Notes: a model not told the origin generated them from the letters alone. 64,000 bases of DNA from Diplolepis rosae (GCA_030998225.1 JAPYXD010000386.1:806001-870000); one strand, 5' to 3'; positions 51,807-62,402 are shown, counted from the first letter of the stretch. Numbers and translations are program-made.

Positions 51807-53110
51807 AAGGGTTTTCCAATAGGGACATAACAATTTCGTATCTTTATATGAATGCACCCTTAAACTTTTCTAATGAACTGTCAATGTAAAAATGTTAGTT
51901 AAAGTCAACATTTTCATCATGGTCAAGTTCACGAACCAGCAACGTTTGGAAATTATTAAAAATTACTACCGAAATTCTGAGTCGGTGGTCGCAACTTCAA
52001 GAGCGCTTACTCCCATTTTCGGCCTTAATAATCGTCCCACCCGACAGGCTATGCGTGCTATAGTGGATAAATTCGAGACCAAATTTACACTATTGGACGT
52101 TCCGGTGCCAAAACGACGTCGTATTGCTCGAAGCGAAGAAATAATTGCAACCGTAAGTGCATCGACTCAAAATGAGCCAAATCAGTCGATTCCACGTCGT
52201 TCTCAAGAATTGGGCATCGCTCAAACGACACTGTGGCGTATTATGCGAAAAAATCTTGGCCTACATGATTTAAAGATTAAATTGACTCAAGAACTAAAGC
52301 CACTTGATCATTTGAAACGCCGGAACTTCTCCAATTGGGCTCTGTCAAAGTTTAAAGAAAATGAAGAATTTCATCGAAAAATCATCTTCAGCGATGAAGC
52401 TCATATCTGGCTCAATGGCTTTGTTAATAAGCAAAATATGCGTTATTGGTCAGGAACAAACCCAAATGTGCTTCTTGAGGCACCGTTGCATCCGCAAAAA
52501 GTGACTTTTTGGTGCGGTTTTCATGCCGCAGGTGTGATTGGGACGTATTTTTTCGTTGATGAAAACAACCGTCATGTTACCGTCAATGGAGAGCGCTATC
52601 GTGCTATGTTGGAAGATTATTTGTGTCCACAATTGGATGAACTTGACATCAACAATATGTAGTTTCAACAAGACGCTGATACTAACCACACAGCACGCGT
52701 CACAATCGATTTATTAAAAGGCAAATTCGGTGAACGTGTTACCTCTAGAAATGGTCCGGTCGAATGACCCCCTCGTTTATGCGATCTAACGCTATTGGAT
52801 TTCTTTTTATGCGGCCATATCAAGTCACTGGTCTATGCCAACAAGCCAGCAACTTTAGACGACCTCAAAGACAACATCCAACGTGAAATTGCCAACTTTC
52901 CGGTCGAAATGTGTGCCAGAGTCGTGGAAAATTGAGTCCAAAGAATCGACCGCTGTAAACGGGCTAGTGGTGGTCATATGACCGATATCGAATTTCATTC
53001 ATAAAATGTAATGCTTGCACTACACCCACAATAAATTTAAACTCAATATCTCAAATATTTCTGTGTTTTATTCATAGATAATATTGTTATGTCCCTATTG
53101 GAAAACCCTT
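51807..53110 (+). mobile_element. Complete mariner-like (DD36D) element with TA duplication, inserted in a mariner
   Basis: The ends AAGGGTTTTCCAATAGGGAC (51807) and, inverted, the same sequence (to 53110) form near-perfect inverted repeats of about 28 bp. Both sides have TA (51805-51806 and 53111-53112). The interrupted mariner reads ATTC-TA-TATAAAAGG across the site in the intact copy at 27085-27095, which serves as the empty site. The 1304-bp length and single ORF are normal for the Tc1/mariner superfamily. Structurally whole; only nonsense mutations spoil the gene. Confidence 0.9.
51919..53004 (+). pseudogene. Mariner-like transposase, 361 codons, three nonsense mutations at Trp positions
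   Basis: The start is MVKFTNQQRLEIIKNYYRNS (ATG 51919; an ATG nine codons earlier adds only LVKVNIFI). An N-terminal helix-turn-helix region includes QSIPRRSQELGIAQTTLWRI. The catalytic block starts IIFSDEAHIWLNG (first Asp), then FQQDADTNHTARVTIDLLKG (second Asp) and LCDLTLLDFFLCGH (third Asp). I count 36 residues between the second and third Asp, so it is not a canonical DD34D mariner; it is closer to DD37D-type relatives. The stops are TAG before FQQD, TGA after NGPVE and TGA after VVEN, each where relatives have Trp (TGG). No frameshift was found. Translation would stop before the second Asp. Confidence 0.85.
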
Positions 53111-53112
53111 TA

Positions 53113-53820
53113 GAATGATTCGTCTTTGTTCTCAAAATAGGCCTCAGTTTTGGCAATCACTTCTTCATTGGAGCCAAATCTCTTTCCTTGGAGCATTTTT
53201 TCAGGTCAGCAAAGAACCAGTAGTCGCCGACGGTCAGATCTGGAGAATATCGTGGGTGAGGAAGCAATTCGAAGCTTAATTCATTAAATTTGACTATCGT
53301 TGTTATTGTCACGGTGCATTGTCTTGGTGGAACAGCACTTTTCTCTTTTGCATGTGAGGATGTTTTTTCTTTATTTCTGCGCTCAGTCGATCCAGTAATG
53401 CCATGTAATAGTCGCTGTTAATAGTTTTACAGTTCTCAAGATAGTCGATAAACAAAATACCATGCGTATCCTAAAATACGGATGCCATAACCGCGCCAGC
53501 CGACTGTTGAGTTTTTGGTCGCTTTGAACGGCTTTCACCAGCTGCTGTCCACTCAGCTGAAGATCTTTTTATTTCACATGTGTAGTTCTCCTGAACAAAT
53601 GCTGATTTTGGGCGACCTGAGCGTTCACCGTTATCGGTGTTTGTACGACCGCGTTTAAATTCGGCATACCAGTCGATGATTGTTGCTTTCCCTGCTGCAA
53701 AGTCCCCGTAACGCTTATCAAGTCACTGCTTTGCTTCAACAGTATTTTTCCTCATTAAAAAGCATTGTTTGATTAACACTTGAAACTATTTTTTATCCAT
53801 TGTTTTGAAAATGACAAAAG
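53113..53820 (-). pseudogene. Second mariner copy, main part
   Basis: In minus-strand order from 53805: MDKK, stop, FQVLIKQCFL, AKQ, stop, LDKRYGDFA, TIIDWYAEFKRGRTNTDNGE, an internal deletion, SAEWTAAGESRSKRPKTQQS, VLFHQDNAP and a frame-shifted C-terminal region ending at ENKDESF next to 53112. It corresponds to the mariner at 25461-27165. The deletion removes the region between the helix-turn-helix and the WTAAG block, including the first catalytic Asp. Confidence 0.8.
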
Positions 53821-53829
53821 TTGCTTTAC

Positions 53830-54337
53830 CAAAACCTCTGTAATTTGCGAATTTAAAAATTTATAATCGTGGATATTTCCCTAGAAATATTAATGTAGAT
53901 TAACGAAAAACATTTTTTTTTGCTCTAAGTAGGGTTCGGAGACTGCTATGTTGTACGTTGATTTCCACTTCGGAAAAAACACATGTTCAAGTTACCAAGT
54001 GCTACGACGCCATTCTGTATCGTAACTTTAAATAATTTTTTGCAAAACAGGCACTAAAGTAGTACTTCGAGCCCCTGTAGAGCGGCTGTAAAGTTGTCCA
54101 TTTACGACCAGCATGTTCATATTGTATCTGTTTTCCTCCTTAAGTCCTACTTTCGTTCCTTATGTCCTGCTTTTGTTCCTTACGCTCTCTGCACAGTTGC
54201 GAAAAATGGATTATATTTCCCCCCAAGCAAATACTTGATTGGACCGCCAGATGGCGACAGCAGCGATTAAGCTAACTCCTTCATTGCTCACCAGGGAGCC
54301 ATCTCGCACGTTCTGGGCTCAGTGCTAATACATAATT
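53830..54337. other. No feature recognised
   Basis: Mixed composition. tcctacttttgttccttacg-like pairs near 54140-54185 form a short duplication (ttaagtcctactttcgttcc, ttatgtcctgcttttgttcc). Confidence 0.4.
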
Positions 54338-54540
54338 AATCTAACCAAAGTTTATACTTTTCCATACGTTATTAAATTCAATCAAATTTGTTTCTTGAAA
54401 TACTGAATACCCCAAAAATTGTACGTAAAATTTTTTAACTTGAAGAAAAAACATTTTACGTTCCAGAAAAAATATTTAATTGATTTAACCAAAGTTCATA
54501 CATTTCCATACATTATTAAATCCAATCAAATTTGTTTCAC
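54338..54540 (+). repeat. ~60-bp direct repeat, two copies
   Basis: ttaatctaaccaaagtttat, cttttccatacgttattaaa, ttcaatcaaatttgtttc at 54338-54396 recurs at 54478-54539 with a few changes (ccaaagttcatacatttcca). The second copy runs directly into a GC-rich block. Confidence 0.75.
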
Positions 54541-54650
54541 ACAATTCGGGGGGGCACGGCCCCCGAACCCCCCGGCAGGAGCTTTGCCCCCTGCACCCCC
54601 ACCGGGGCTCCGCCCCTGCCCCCCCCCCCCCCCCTACAGCCCTTTCCGCC
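54541..54650. repeat. GC-rich palindrome cluster
   Basis: tcgggggggcacggcccccg, ggcaggagctttgccccctg, ccggggctccgcccctg and a C18 run form nested short palindromes in otherwise AT-rich DNA. No promoter or gene is evident. Such GC clusters behave like small mobile or recombinogenic units in other genomes. Confidence 0.6.
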
Positions 54651-55630
54651 ACTTTTCGTACCATATTTGTCAATATTATTGTTATAACATGTTACTATTC
54701 CACCGAGTCGTAATTGGACACTCTCAATACCATTCTACAGAAACTCGAAATACTTCTTTAGGACGTATTTTGCAAAAAATATCGTGTGTACAGGGATGCC
54801 ACAAGTCAGGGAAGTCAGGGAAAAGTCAGGGAATTTAAGGTTTAGTCAGGGAATTTAAGGTTTAGTCAGGGAATCGCTGTGGCCAGATCGTGTGTTACTG
54901 CGTTTCACTGTGCCGCGGTCAGTTTTTCCAACTCTTCTTCCTTCTTGCTCGGTTAACTCGCCGCAGCAGACACAGGCTAGCAAAAGTGTTCTCAGATCGT
55001 GGAACTGACTGAAATATGTAACATTTTTTATTAAATGTCGTTTTCGAATACAAAATGCGAATAATAGGTGTCATTGTTTAAAAAAAAATCATGCCTAAAT
55101 TTGGATACGAAATTACATCATGAGATTTCTCTGCTATAAAGTAAAGTTGAAGACTGTTTCGTTTGAATAAAATGCTTCGAAACAAATTTTATTTAAATAA
55201 TAGTTTTGTCGATAAATATTACGGAAATGCCTGTTAACATCAACATTTTGAAGATAATTGCTTATTTTATTAATTTTACTGGCATTTTGATAATGATTAT
55301 CAGCAAATGTATTATACTTTCCAAAAAGCAGTGAATTGTATTAAAATATCTACTAAATTTGCAAAAATTTTGTGCTATAACTATTTAAAATTGTTGACTC
55401 AGTAAAATTATGTATGTTTTTCCTGACTCCACGCAAAAAAGCGCAAAAGACACGCCAATTCATTATTTATGGAATATTTAATTTAAATTTAAATCATTTA
55501 ATAATAACTTAAATTATTTGATTCCATATATTTTGAAAAATATTTGCCCAAAAAAAATACCTGAAAAATTTTGTTAAATTTTTAGAATGATTTAGACACT
55601 TGAAATATGATTTTGCATTAACATTTGAAA

Positions 55631-56074
55631 GTCAATAAATGTTAATAATTAAAAAAATATATATCGATTTAAACTTTGTGTATCTTTTAAATCTATTATT
55701 GTAATTTAAAAATTATGCACAAAATTGTGTTTTACAATAAATATGAGGTTCAAGTTTAAAATAAATATTGTGTTTTTGTTGTATATGCAGAGACTCTTAA
55801 TTTGAAAATTCAAAAACTCTATAGAATGGAAAGAAATAGCTTTTTAGGAAATGTCAATAAATGTTAATAATTAAAAAAATATATATCGATTTAAACTTTG
55901 TGTATCTTTTAAATCTATTATTGTAATTTAAAAATTATGCACAAAATTGTGTTTTACAATAAATATGAGGTTCAAGTTTAAAATAAATATTGTGTTTTTG
56001 TTGTATATGCAGAGACTCTTAATTTGAAAGTTCAAAAACTCTATAGAATGGAAAAAAATAGCTTTTTAGGAAAT
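55631..56074 (+). repeat. 222-bp tandem duplication, nearly identical
   Basis: tcaataaatgttaataatta through ttttaggaaatg occurs at 55631-55852 and 55853-56074. I see about two differences (gaaaattc/gaaagttc, gaaagaaat/gaaaaaaat), so it is much younger than the foldback that contains it. Confidence 0.9.
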
Positions 56075-56112
56075 GTATTGAAGTATTTAAGAGCTAGGTA
56101 TTTTCTGCTCAA

Positions 56113-56273
56113 AATTTGCGAAATGATAAAGACGATAAAAACGGACGTAGATAGACTACTGCGGTTTCGAAATTTAAAAAAATATATGTATCAGAAAATT
56201 TCGTTTCTTTGTCAAAACCAAAAGTAGTCTATCTATGACTGTTTCTATCTTCTTTACCATTTCCAAAATTTTT
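56113..56273. repeat. ~160-bp hairpin inside the hAT-like foldback
   Basis: gaaatgataaagacgataaa, gacgtagatagactactgcg, tttcgaaattt (56119-56175) is the inverse of 56194-56271 (aaatttcgtttc, ccaaaagtagtctatctatg, tatcttctttaccatttcc) with gaps. It is probably another small hairpin element. Confidence 0.6.
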
Positions 56274-56975
56274 GAAACAAAAGTTGATGCATGTGCATGT
56301 ATACATATTTTCTGTACGTTTCCCTTAGCATGCAGTGAAATCTATCAGATACGAAAAAATTAAGTTTGGTAGATTTCACTGGAAGTTAAGTGGACTGTAC
56401 AAAAAAACTGTTAATTGGACCAGATTTCTGGTAATATATCTACTCAAAATTCAATTTGTAAAAATAAGTACTGAACTTTCTGTAAATTTTACTAAACTTT
56501 TTTCTGCGTGTTCAACTTATAAATTCGCTAAGGAATGCCTGTTAAACTAATAAAATAAGAAATTTTCTTCAAAATGTTAATTTTAACAGGGATTTCCGTA
56601 ATGTTTATAGATAAAACTATCATTCAAAAAAGTGCGTTAAATAATTAATAATTTTGCTTCATACCAAAGAAATTTCAGTTTTATTTTGTATGCATATTTA
56701 AATATAGTGTATATGTATATATTTATTAAATATTTTAACCCTTTATTTACACTAATATATTGAAAAAATATAATAAAATATATATTAAAAAATTTGTTTC
56801 GAAGCACTTTATTTGAACGAAATATTCTTCAACTTTCCTTCACAGCAGAGAAATCTTATGATGTAATTTCGTATCCAAATTTAGGCATGATTTCTTTTCA
56901 AACAATGAAACCTTTTATTCGCACTTGGGATTCGAAAACGACATTTCATAAAAAATGTTACATATTTCAAAAACT

Positions 56976-58182
56976 TTAAAGAATATTTTATTGGAATTTA
57001 ATGTTTTTTCATGTTGCTTTCTATCAAGAAAATCTTATTGTCTAATTTTGTGTGTAAATTTAAATACAATTTATGTTTTTTATATTTATAACATTTTAAT
57101 ATAAAGTATTTTAGGCATAATTTTTCATTTTAAATAGTTTATTTACAATACTAAAAAATATATAAATCTATATTTTGTTTTGAAGCTTTTAACATTTATT
57201 GAACTATACATTTTACTGAACATTTTTTTTCTCAAGTGTTTAAATCATCCTAAAATTCGAAAAAAATCTTTTAGATATTCATTTTAGGTGAAGGTTTTTT
57301 AAAACATCAAAAAAAGGAGGGTAATTTCTTAAATTATCTATTTAGTCATTTTAAATATGTCTTCTGCTTCGCGCCACGTTTGAACGAAGTTTGATTGTGT
57401 GCAGATCCACACGGGTCAGTGGTGGAGGCCGAAAACATCCACGTTATGCGTATACTCGCGTGGTTTCACATTCTTACGGCTAAGTGACAGTAAGTGCTCC
57501 TCTTGTTAGGCAAACATGGTTCGGCCTTTGCTTCTGGACTAGTGATGTGCCCATACCGCCATTTTTTGGTCACTGGTAATTTCTTACCGTAATTCGGTAA
57601 ATAGGCAGTAAAACTGGTAATTTGTTATTTACTCTGTTATTGGCGAAAATTTTTGAAGGATGACGTGCTGGAATACTTTTTTTCAAAAGAAAAGTAGCTA
57701 TAATAAGAATAAATGTCTGTAAAGTAATTTGGAAGTAAGAACAACGAAACATTATTACTCTATTCTGTCAAATTGATTCTGCAGAACAAGCATGTATAAA
57801 CTAATTATGAAATGAGAACTTTAAAAAAAAAATAATATTACATAAACTTTTATTGTAACTTATATAGGACATTCCTTTGCAAATCGTACGGATTTCAAAA
57901 AAAGAAGATTGTTCACATTTTTAAAAGTCTTAAATTTTATTCTGTGGCATCTTTTTATTAATTTAATCGACACATATCAGGATTTTCGAAAGAAAATTTT
58001 TTTTGAGAGATATATTAATTTAAACTTTTGATAAAATTGGACAAAATGCTAAAGTCTCTTGTGCTTAAAATTCATTATCTCCGGTTGAAATAATTAAATC
58101 GATTTCGGGTTTGTTTCATTTTTTAGCTTATTACGTTAGGTTTCAGATAAATATTTTTATAATTTTTATTTTGTTAATTAAC
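56976..58182. other. No gene recognised
   Basis: AT-rich, except for a GC-richer patch at 57365-57545 (gatccacacgggtcagtggt and following). No repeat partner was found in this window. Confidence 0.4.
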
Positions 58183-58402
58183 TACAGATATTGGTAGTTT
58201 AATTGTTTAAGCAATTTTCGCATGTTTGCCCCCTCAGTGAAAAAATGTGGAAAAAGAAGTATCATATGCGCTATGTCACAATGTAACTAGCGCATATTTA
58301 ATAAAAGTGGAGACTCAATTAGATCGGAAGATGTTAAATATTTTTTCACTGAGGGGTCAAACATGCGAAAATTGTTTAAACAATGAAACTACTAATATGT
58401 AA
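58183..58402. repeat. 220-bp hairpin MITE
   Basis: gtagtttaattgtttaagca, attttcgcatgtttgccccc, tcagtgaaaaaat (58194-58246) is the inverse of 58345-58395 (ttttttcactgaggggtcaa, acatgcgaaaattgtttaaa, caatgaaactac) at about 90%, with a 100-bp loop. No coding capacity. Confidence 0.8.
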
Positions 58403-58905
58403 GATTGATCTCTTTAAGTTGACCCCGCTGTGATTGATATAACCAAAAAGTTATAAATTTCCTATGATGCCATTTTTTATGTTTAACGTTCGATAGCAAC
58501 ATGCAAGTTATGGCATACCAGTTCGTTTCCTTTTAAGTTTTGATAAAAAATAAATAAATAGAAATACTTTGTTTCTATCTTACCTTCTCTTATTTAACAT
58601 CCTCTCTGTTGAAAAATAACAGGGGAAAACACGCAAATATTATATAATAGGAACATAGTTCCACCGACATACATTGGTCCTTGCCCCAAAAGACCTACTT
58701 TACCTCCGAGATACACAATATACTATTTTTTCTGTATACCTTAATACATGTATTATAAAGTCCCAAAATTCCATTTTAATCCATTGACTAGTTTTCGGGA
58801 CAAAAATTCTTTATGTGAGAAAACTATATTCGATATCACGTTACACAATTTTCAAATTAGCTGTATAACCCGTTGTCCAATATGGTGTGAGTGATTGCTT
58901 GCAAC

Positions 58906-59480
58906 GATGGAACGAATGCTTATATTTGAAGAAGCAGTGGCTTCTGTGTTTCACGTATATTGTATAGCGTCCACAATGGCAAGCATTTCTCAAAACTGGA
59001 ATAAATTGTTACTGCTAATGGCTTCATCCTCAATATTCAGAGTCCATACTTTTCAGACTCACATAATAATGATGCAGACATGCTACGTAACGAGTATGAA
59101 CGAAACATCGAAGGTGTGGGGACATAGTTTCAGAAAAACGAAATTTTTATATTGGTCTGCAGATATCCAAATAGTATATCATTGCTCGAGTCTTTAGGCA
59201 TTTCTATTAAAATGCCTTCGTTACTTAGACAAAGTCAGTGTCAATTTACCACTGAAGAATTGAATGCATCGCGCGTGGTCACAAAAACAAAATGGATTCT
59301 AGTGAGAAGGCTTGCATTATAAACTTCGTAAAAAATCATTTTCATCCTGCTTGAAACGCTCCCAGTTGTTGTAAAGGTCCTGGAAAAAACGAGGAAACTT
59401 AGCATGAGCTTGAACGAGTTCACCGAAATTTGTACCTCTGTAGGGGAGAGCTTTCATTTAGACCAACAAATCAACGACAG
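58906..59480 (+). pseudogene. DDE_4 (Harbinger/ISL2EU-type) transposase relic
   Basis: The frame from 58906 reads DGTNAYI, stop, RSSGFCVSRILYSVHNGKHF, then IVTANGFILNIQSPYFSDSH and NNDADMLRNEYERNIEGV. After a frameshift come LESLGISIKMPSLLRQSQCQ, FTTEELNASRVVTKTKWILV and a weaker tail. These match the IS5/Harbinger-like DDE_4 fold: D-G-T-x-x-Y-I (first Asp), S-D-x-x-N-D, the M-P-x-x-L block and T-E-E-x-N-x-S-R-x-V-T-K. The D-R-G-F/Y block carrying the second Asp is destroyed near 59110. Stops at 58927 and 58993. Confidence 0.8.
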
Positions 59481-59718
59481 AAGACAGGAAGCTAGCGACC
59501 CGTCCGGATGTTCACGACTACTCTACTTGCCCTGACGAGACGTCGGGAATGGTATTTCCTCAAGAGACTTTAGGAAATCTTCTACTACAATATGAAGATG
59601 TCGGGTAAAAAAGTTAAATTTTCATAAGCAAGTGGTAGAACTCACAGGCTTAAACCGAAGCAGGCGTGATAATGCAGCAGAGGTAGGCAGCAATGTACGA
59701 CCCTCATAAATGTACATA
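59481..59718. other. Unassigned, possibly the tail of the DDE_4 relic
   Basis: Slightly GC-richer sequence with no open frame over 40 codons and no motif. Confidence 0.3.
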
Positions 59719-61314
59719 CACTGAGAGACTTTTCGTTAGAGTGCATAAAAAAAGGAAGATAGAGGAGCTTTGGCACTGAGAAAAGGGGAGGGTTTTGCTG
59801 GAGACACAGACACAAATATTATTTTATGATACCTTATTTATGTTCAGATATTTAAGTACGCAATGATACAGTATTTATAATCGCACACGCTTGAATTAAA
59901 TTTCAGAATCGCTTTTGAGTTCGAAACTTCTAACCTACCTATATCTACTTAACTAAACGCATGTCTAAAGCCTAATGCATCTCAGCTATTCTCGCTTGCT
60001 ATATTCAGGCCTCACAGTCCCTTTGGAATAAAAAATAGGGTGTATATATATTTTCGGACGTGAGTATTAAATAGGACATTACCTACATATCACGACTATG
60101 TACTCTCTGAATCTGAATCAGTCGAATTTTCACTGATTGAATCAGTAATTTGCCTTTTCACTGATTCATCAGTACAAAAATATTTTTCACTGAGAAATCA
60201 GTTAATTTTCACTGATAATCAGTAGATTTGGACTAATTCAGATCTATAGAGTATGTAAGACTAATTAAATTAAATTTCAATTAACTCTCAACAAAATTTC
60301 CTTTTTTTTATGTTTTATACTTTGGTTAAAGAATGAATGTTATTTCTTTAAATTTCAGTCTTTTCATTAATACTTCTAATAACACAATATGAGCTTTCTT
60401 GACTTAATTTTAAGTTTAAATAAATTACTAATACAATACTACTGTACCGGTTACATCTATAGACTTCTTTTTAAATTCTTAGGTCTTTTAAATAACGAAA
60501 GATATTTATATCATCATTGCGATGGTTTTACCTATTACACCTAACATTAACATGTCGTTCGTCGCTGATGTTATTGTATGAGGCCAATTTCTTGAATAAA
60601 AGCGCTCGAAATTTAAATATTATTTAATGACAGTTTCAAAATAGTGAGGTCATTAGAAGAATGCAACGTTTGTATACCTCGATTTTATACAAATTTTAAA
60701 AAATGCACACTATGGTAATGGCTGAAAATAAGGTACTTTAGGGACCAAATCGTGAAAATAGGGGAATATAGAGGACAATAGGGGATATAGGGACCGGTCT
60801 GTGAGGCCTGTATATTCCAAAAGAGATCTCGTTTATAAGCTACTACTGAGTTGGAGAGACTTGGATCGAGTCTACGAAGACAATCGGAAAACTATGGAAG
60901 CACTTGAACGACATTCTGGTAGGAATTATATGAAAAACCGAGAATGAATGTTTCTATTTTTGCTACGCGTCGATTGGTTTCTAGCAAGTTTATATTCCTA
61001 ATATGAATTTCTCAAATATGTTTTCCAGGTTCTAATATTTATTGTTCGATTTATTAGAATTATTTTACGACAACTTAGTAATAACAATATCATATATTCA
61101 TACTTTCAATTTTTCGAATGGTAATTCATAATATTTGATATTTAAAATACTAATTTTTCTTTTACATGTTTTAAGGACTATTATGAATATATCGAATTTC
61201 GATGCCATAATATGAATAAGTGTAATGAAACCTCGACTTTCCCCATTTTAAAACAATATTATACTAAACTTCCATTCATTTTTATCATTTACTCTAACGA
61301 AAAGTCTTTCAGTG
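59719..61314. mobile_element. 1.6-kb non-autonomous TIR element with TA flanks
   Basis: CACTGAGAGACTTTTCGTTA, gagt at 59719 is the inverse of actctaacgaaaagtctttc, agtg ending at 61314, with one mismatch in about 24 bp. Both ends adjoin TA. The interior has no transposase. It contains a dense ACTGAT/ATCAGT cluster (60105-60255) and a repeated ataggggaatatagaggaca-type segment near 60765. Confidence 0.65.
60105..60256. repeat. Palindromic cluster of ACTGAT/ATCAGT motifs
   Basis: At least ten copies of actgat or its complement atcagt occur in 150 bp, in units such as ttttcactgattgaatcagt and tcactgagaaatcagttaat. The whole block is itself roughly inverted: ctctgaatctgaatcagt on the left against actaattcagatctatagag on the right. 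Confidence 0.75.
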
Positions 61315-61407
61315 TAGTAGGCGATCTGATGCAGAAGGTTAAATAAATCGTGTTAATTGAAAGACATTTACTAAGAGAACCAAGCCGCGCCCCACCTTCC
61401 TTCACAG

Positions 61408-61645
61408 AGGCGGCGTATCAACCGTCACACCAGCTATGATAGGACCCAGTCTTGATGGAGGTGTAAACAACGAGGGCATGGCCGTTTTCACTGTAGGAAC
61501 CAGCTTAAACCATTCTGCTCTAAGTGCGGTCGAGGCAGAGTCTTCTCCAGAGACTGCAAGTGCAATTGAACATGCTGATCTTCTTTGGAAATATGGAGCT
61601 TCACCCAGGCACCAACGAAACATGGAAGGACCTCTTTCCCAATGA
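61408..61645 (+). CDS. Open frame behind a splice-acceptor-like site; candidate exon, uncertain
   Basis: ccaccttccttcacag precedes 61408. Read in phase 2 from there the frame is GGVSTVTPAMIGPSLDGGVN, NEGMAVFTVGTSLNHSALSA, VEAESSPETASAIEHADLLW, then KYGASPRHQRNMEGPLSQ and TGA. The phase matches the end of Xkr exon 7, which would make this the terminal exon after an intron of about 18.7 kb. Against this, an overlapping frame looks like a decayed gag knuckle and a Gypsy RT relic follows immediately. I recognise no Xkr motif in it. Confidence 0.2.
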
Positions 61646-61920
61646 AAAAATATCAAGCCTTGCTAGCCTTCCCATTTCCACAGATCAACGGAAACCATGG
61701 CAAATTATATGGCGCGAAATATTCATCGACTGACAGCAAATATCATCCACCGACCTGAAAAACGGGTACTGGTATGTACCTCTTACCAAGGAGAGCTGAC
61801 CCTCGCGGCATTTGCAGTGCCCGAAAGGACTTATTCGAGTTCAAAGTCACGTCATTTGGCCTAAACTCGGTTTCATCAATATTTCAGAGCCTCCTGAATC
61901 GGGTCAAATGGTTTTTATGT
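61480..61920 (+). pseudogene. Gypsy-type relic: damaged gag knuckle and reverse transcriptase fragment
   Basis: Frame pieces: FCSKCGRGRVFSRDCKC at about 61520-61570, which is CX2CX4-V-X4C where a nucleocapsid knuckle has His. Then LKNGYWYVPLTKES with a stop (about 61757-61800), AAFAVPE, and a shifted frame DLFEFKVTSFGLNSVSSIFQ then SLLNRVKW (61828-61910). The G-Y-W-x-x-P-L...F-x-V-P...F-G-L-N-S-x-x-x-F-Q series is Ty3/Gypsy RT. The catalytic Y-x-D-D region is absent. It is a different family from the Gypsy at 31-38 kb. Confidence 0.7.
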
Positions 61921-62046
61921 AATATGAGAATTCGGTGAATTTGGAATAAGGTGAAATGGTGATTCAAACATATAAAAATTATTGCGAAGAATAATTTGAA
62001 ATAATACAAATTAAATTGAATGATAATCGTGTAATTGAAACGTTGA

Positions 62047-62402
62047 TTGCTCAAAACATCCAAAAAATTAAAAAAAACTGACGAAGAGAAAAAGCAAAAA
62101 CAAATAGAAAAGGACTTTCCACCGAACAGCAGTAAGGCAGAACCCAGTAAGCGCGCAGGATTAATTTCTCCACTAGAAACTAGCGAAGGAAACGTATGTC
62201 AAACACTGAAATGCCGCTCAGTCTGGTTCATCATGTCGCCAAAATAGAAGCCACCTATATCAGAGTGCCGAGCAATGACGTTTCAGAAAGCCAGACCGTG
62301 CGCAAAAGGAATCTAATAGAAAATGGACCCCGAAACGAAGACGAGGGTCCAGAGGATTACATTGTCCGACATGGCTTTTGGGACTTGACCAATGATAACT
62401 GA
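62047..62402 (+). pseudogene. Unrecognised frames, probably repeat-derived
   Basis: KDFPPNSSKAEPSKRAGLIS then PLETSEGN continues after a frameshift with SLVHHVAKIEATYIRVPSND and NLIENGPRNEDEGPEDYIVR. The two frames read like one decayed hydrophilic protein. No domain is recognised. The end overlaps the foldback-arm copy at 62361. Confidence 0.3.

Larger units (their letters stand above)
54791..56975. mobile_element. hAT-like foldback element with long inverted arms
   Basis: The left edge CAGGGATGCCACAAGTCAGG, followed by repeated gtcagggaatttaaggttta, looks like the sequence at hAT termini. Arms of about 280 bp on the left (55012-55290) are the inverse of a longer, gapped stretch on the right (56550-56968), for example ccaaatttaggcatgattt and cgaaaacgacattt. 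The right-hand outer terminus is missing. The interior has a 222-bp tandem duplication and a hairpin. No transposase is encoded. Confidence 0.65.

Noticed and set aside
54541..54650. CpG-island promoter
   Set aside because: Only about 110 bp, palindromic and next to no gene.
58895..59197. 100-codon plus-strand frame starting MLATMERMLIF
   Set aside because: It is out of frame with the DDE_4 transposase motifs that the same DNA encodes (DGTNAYI, YFSDSHNNDADM).
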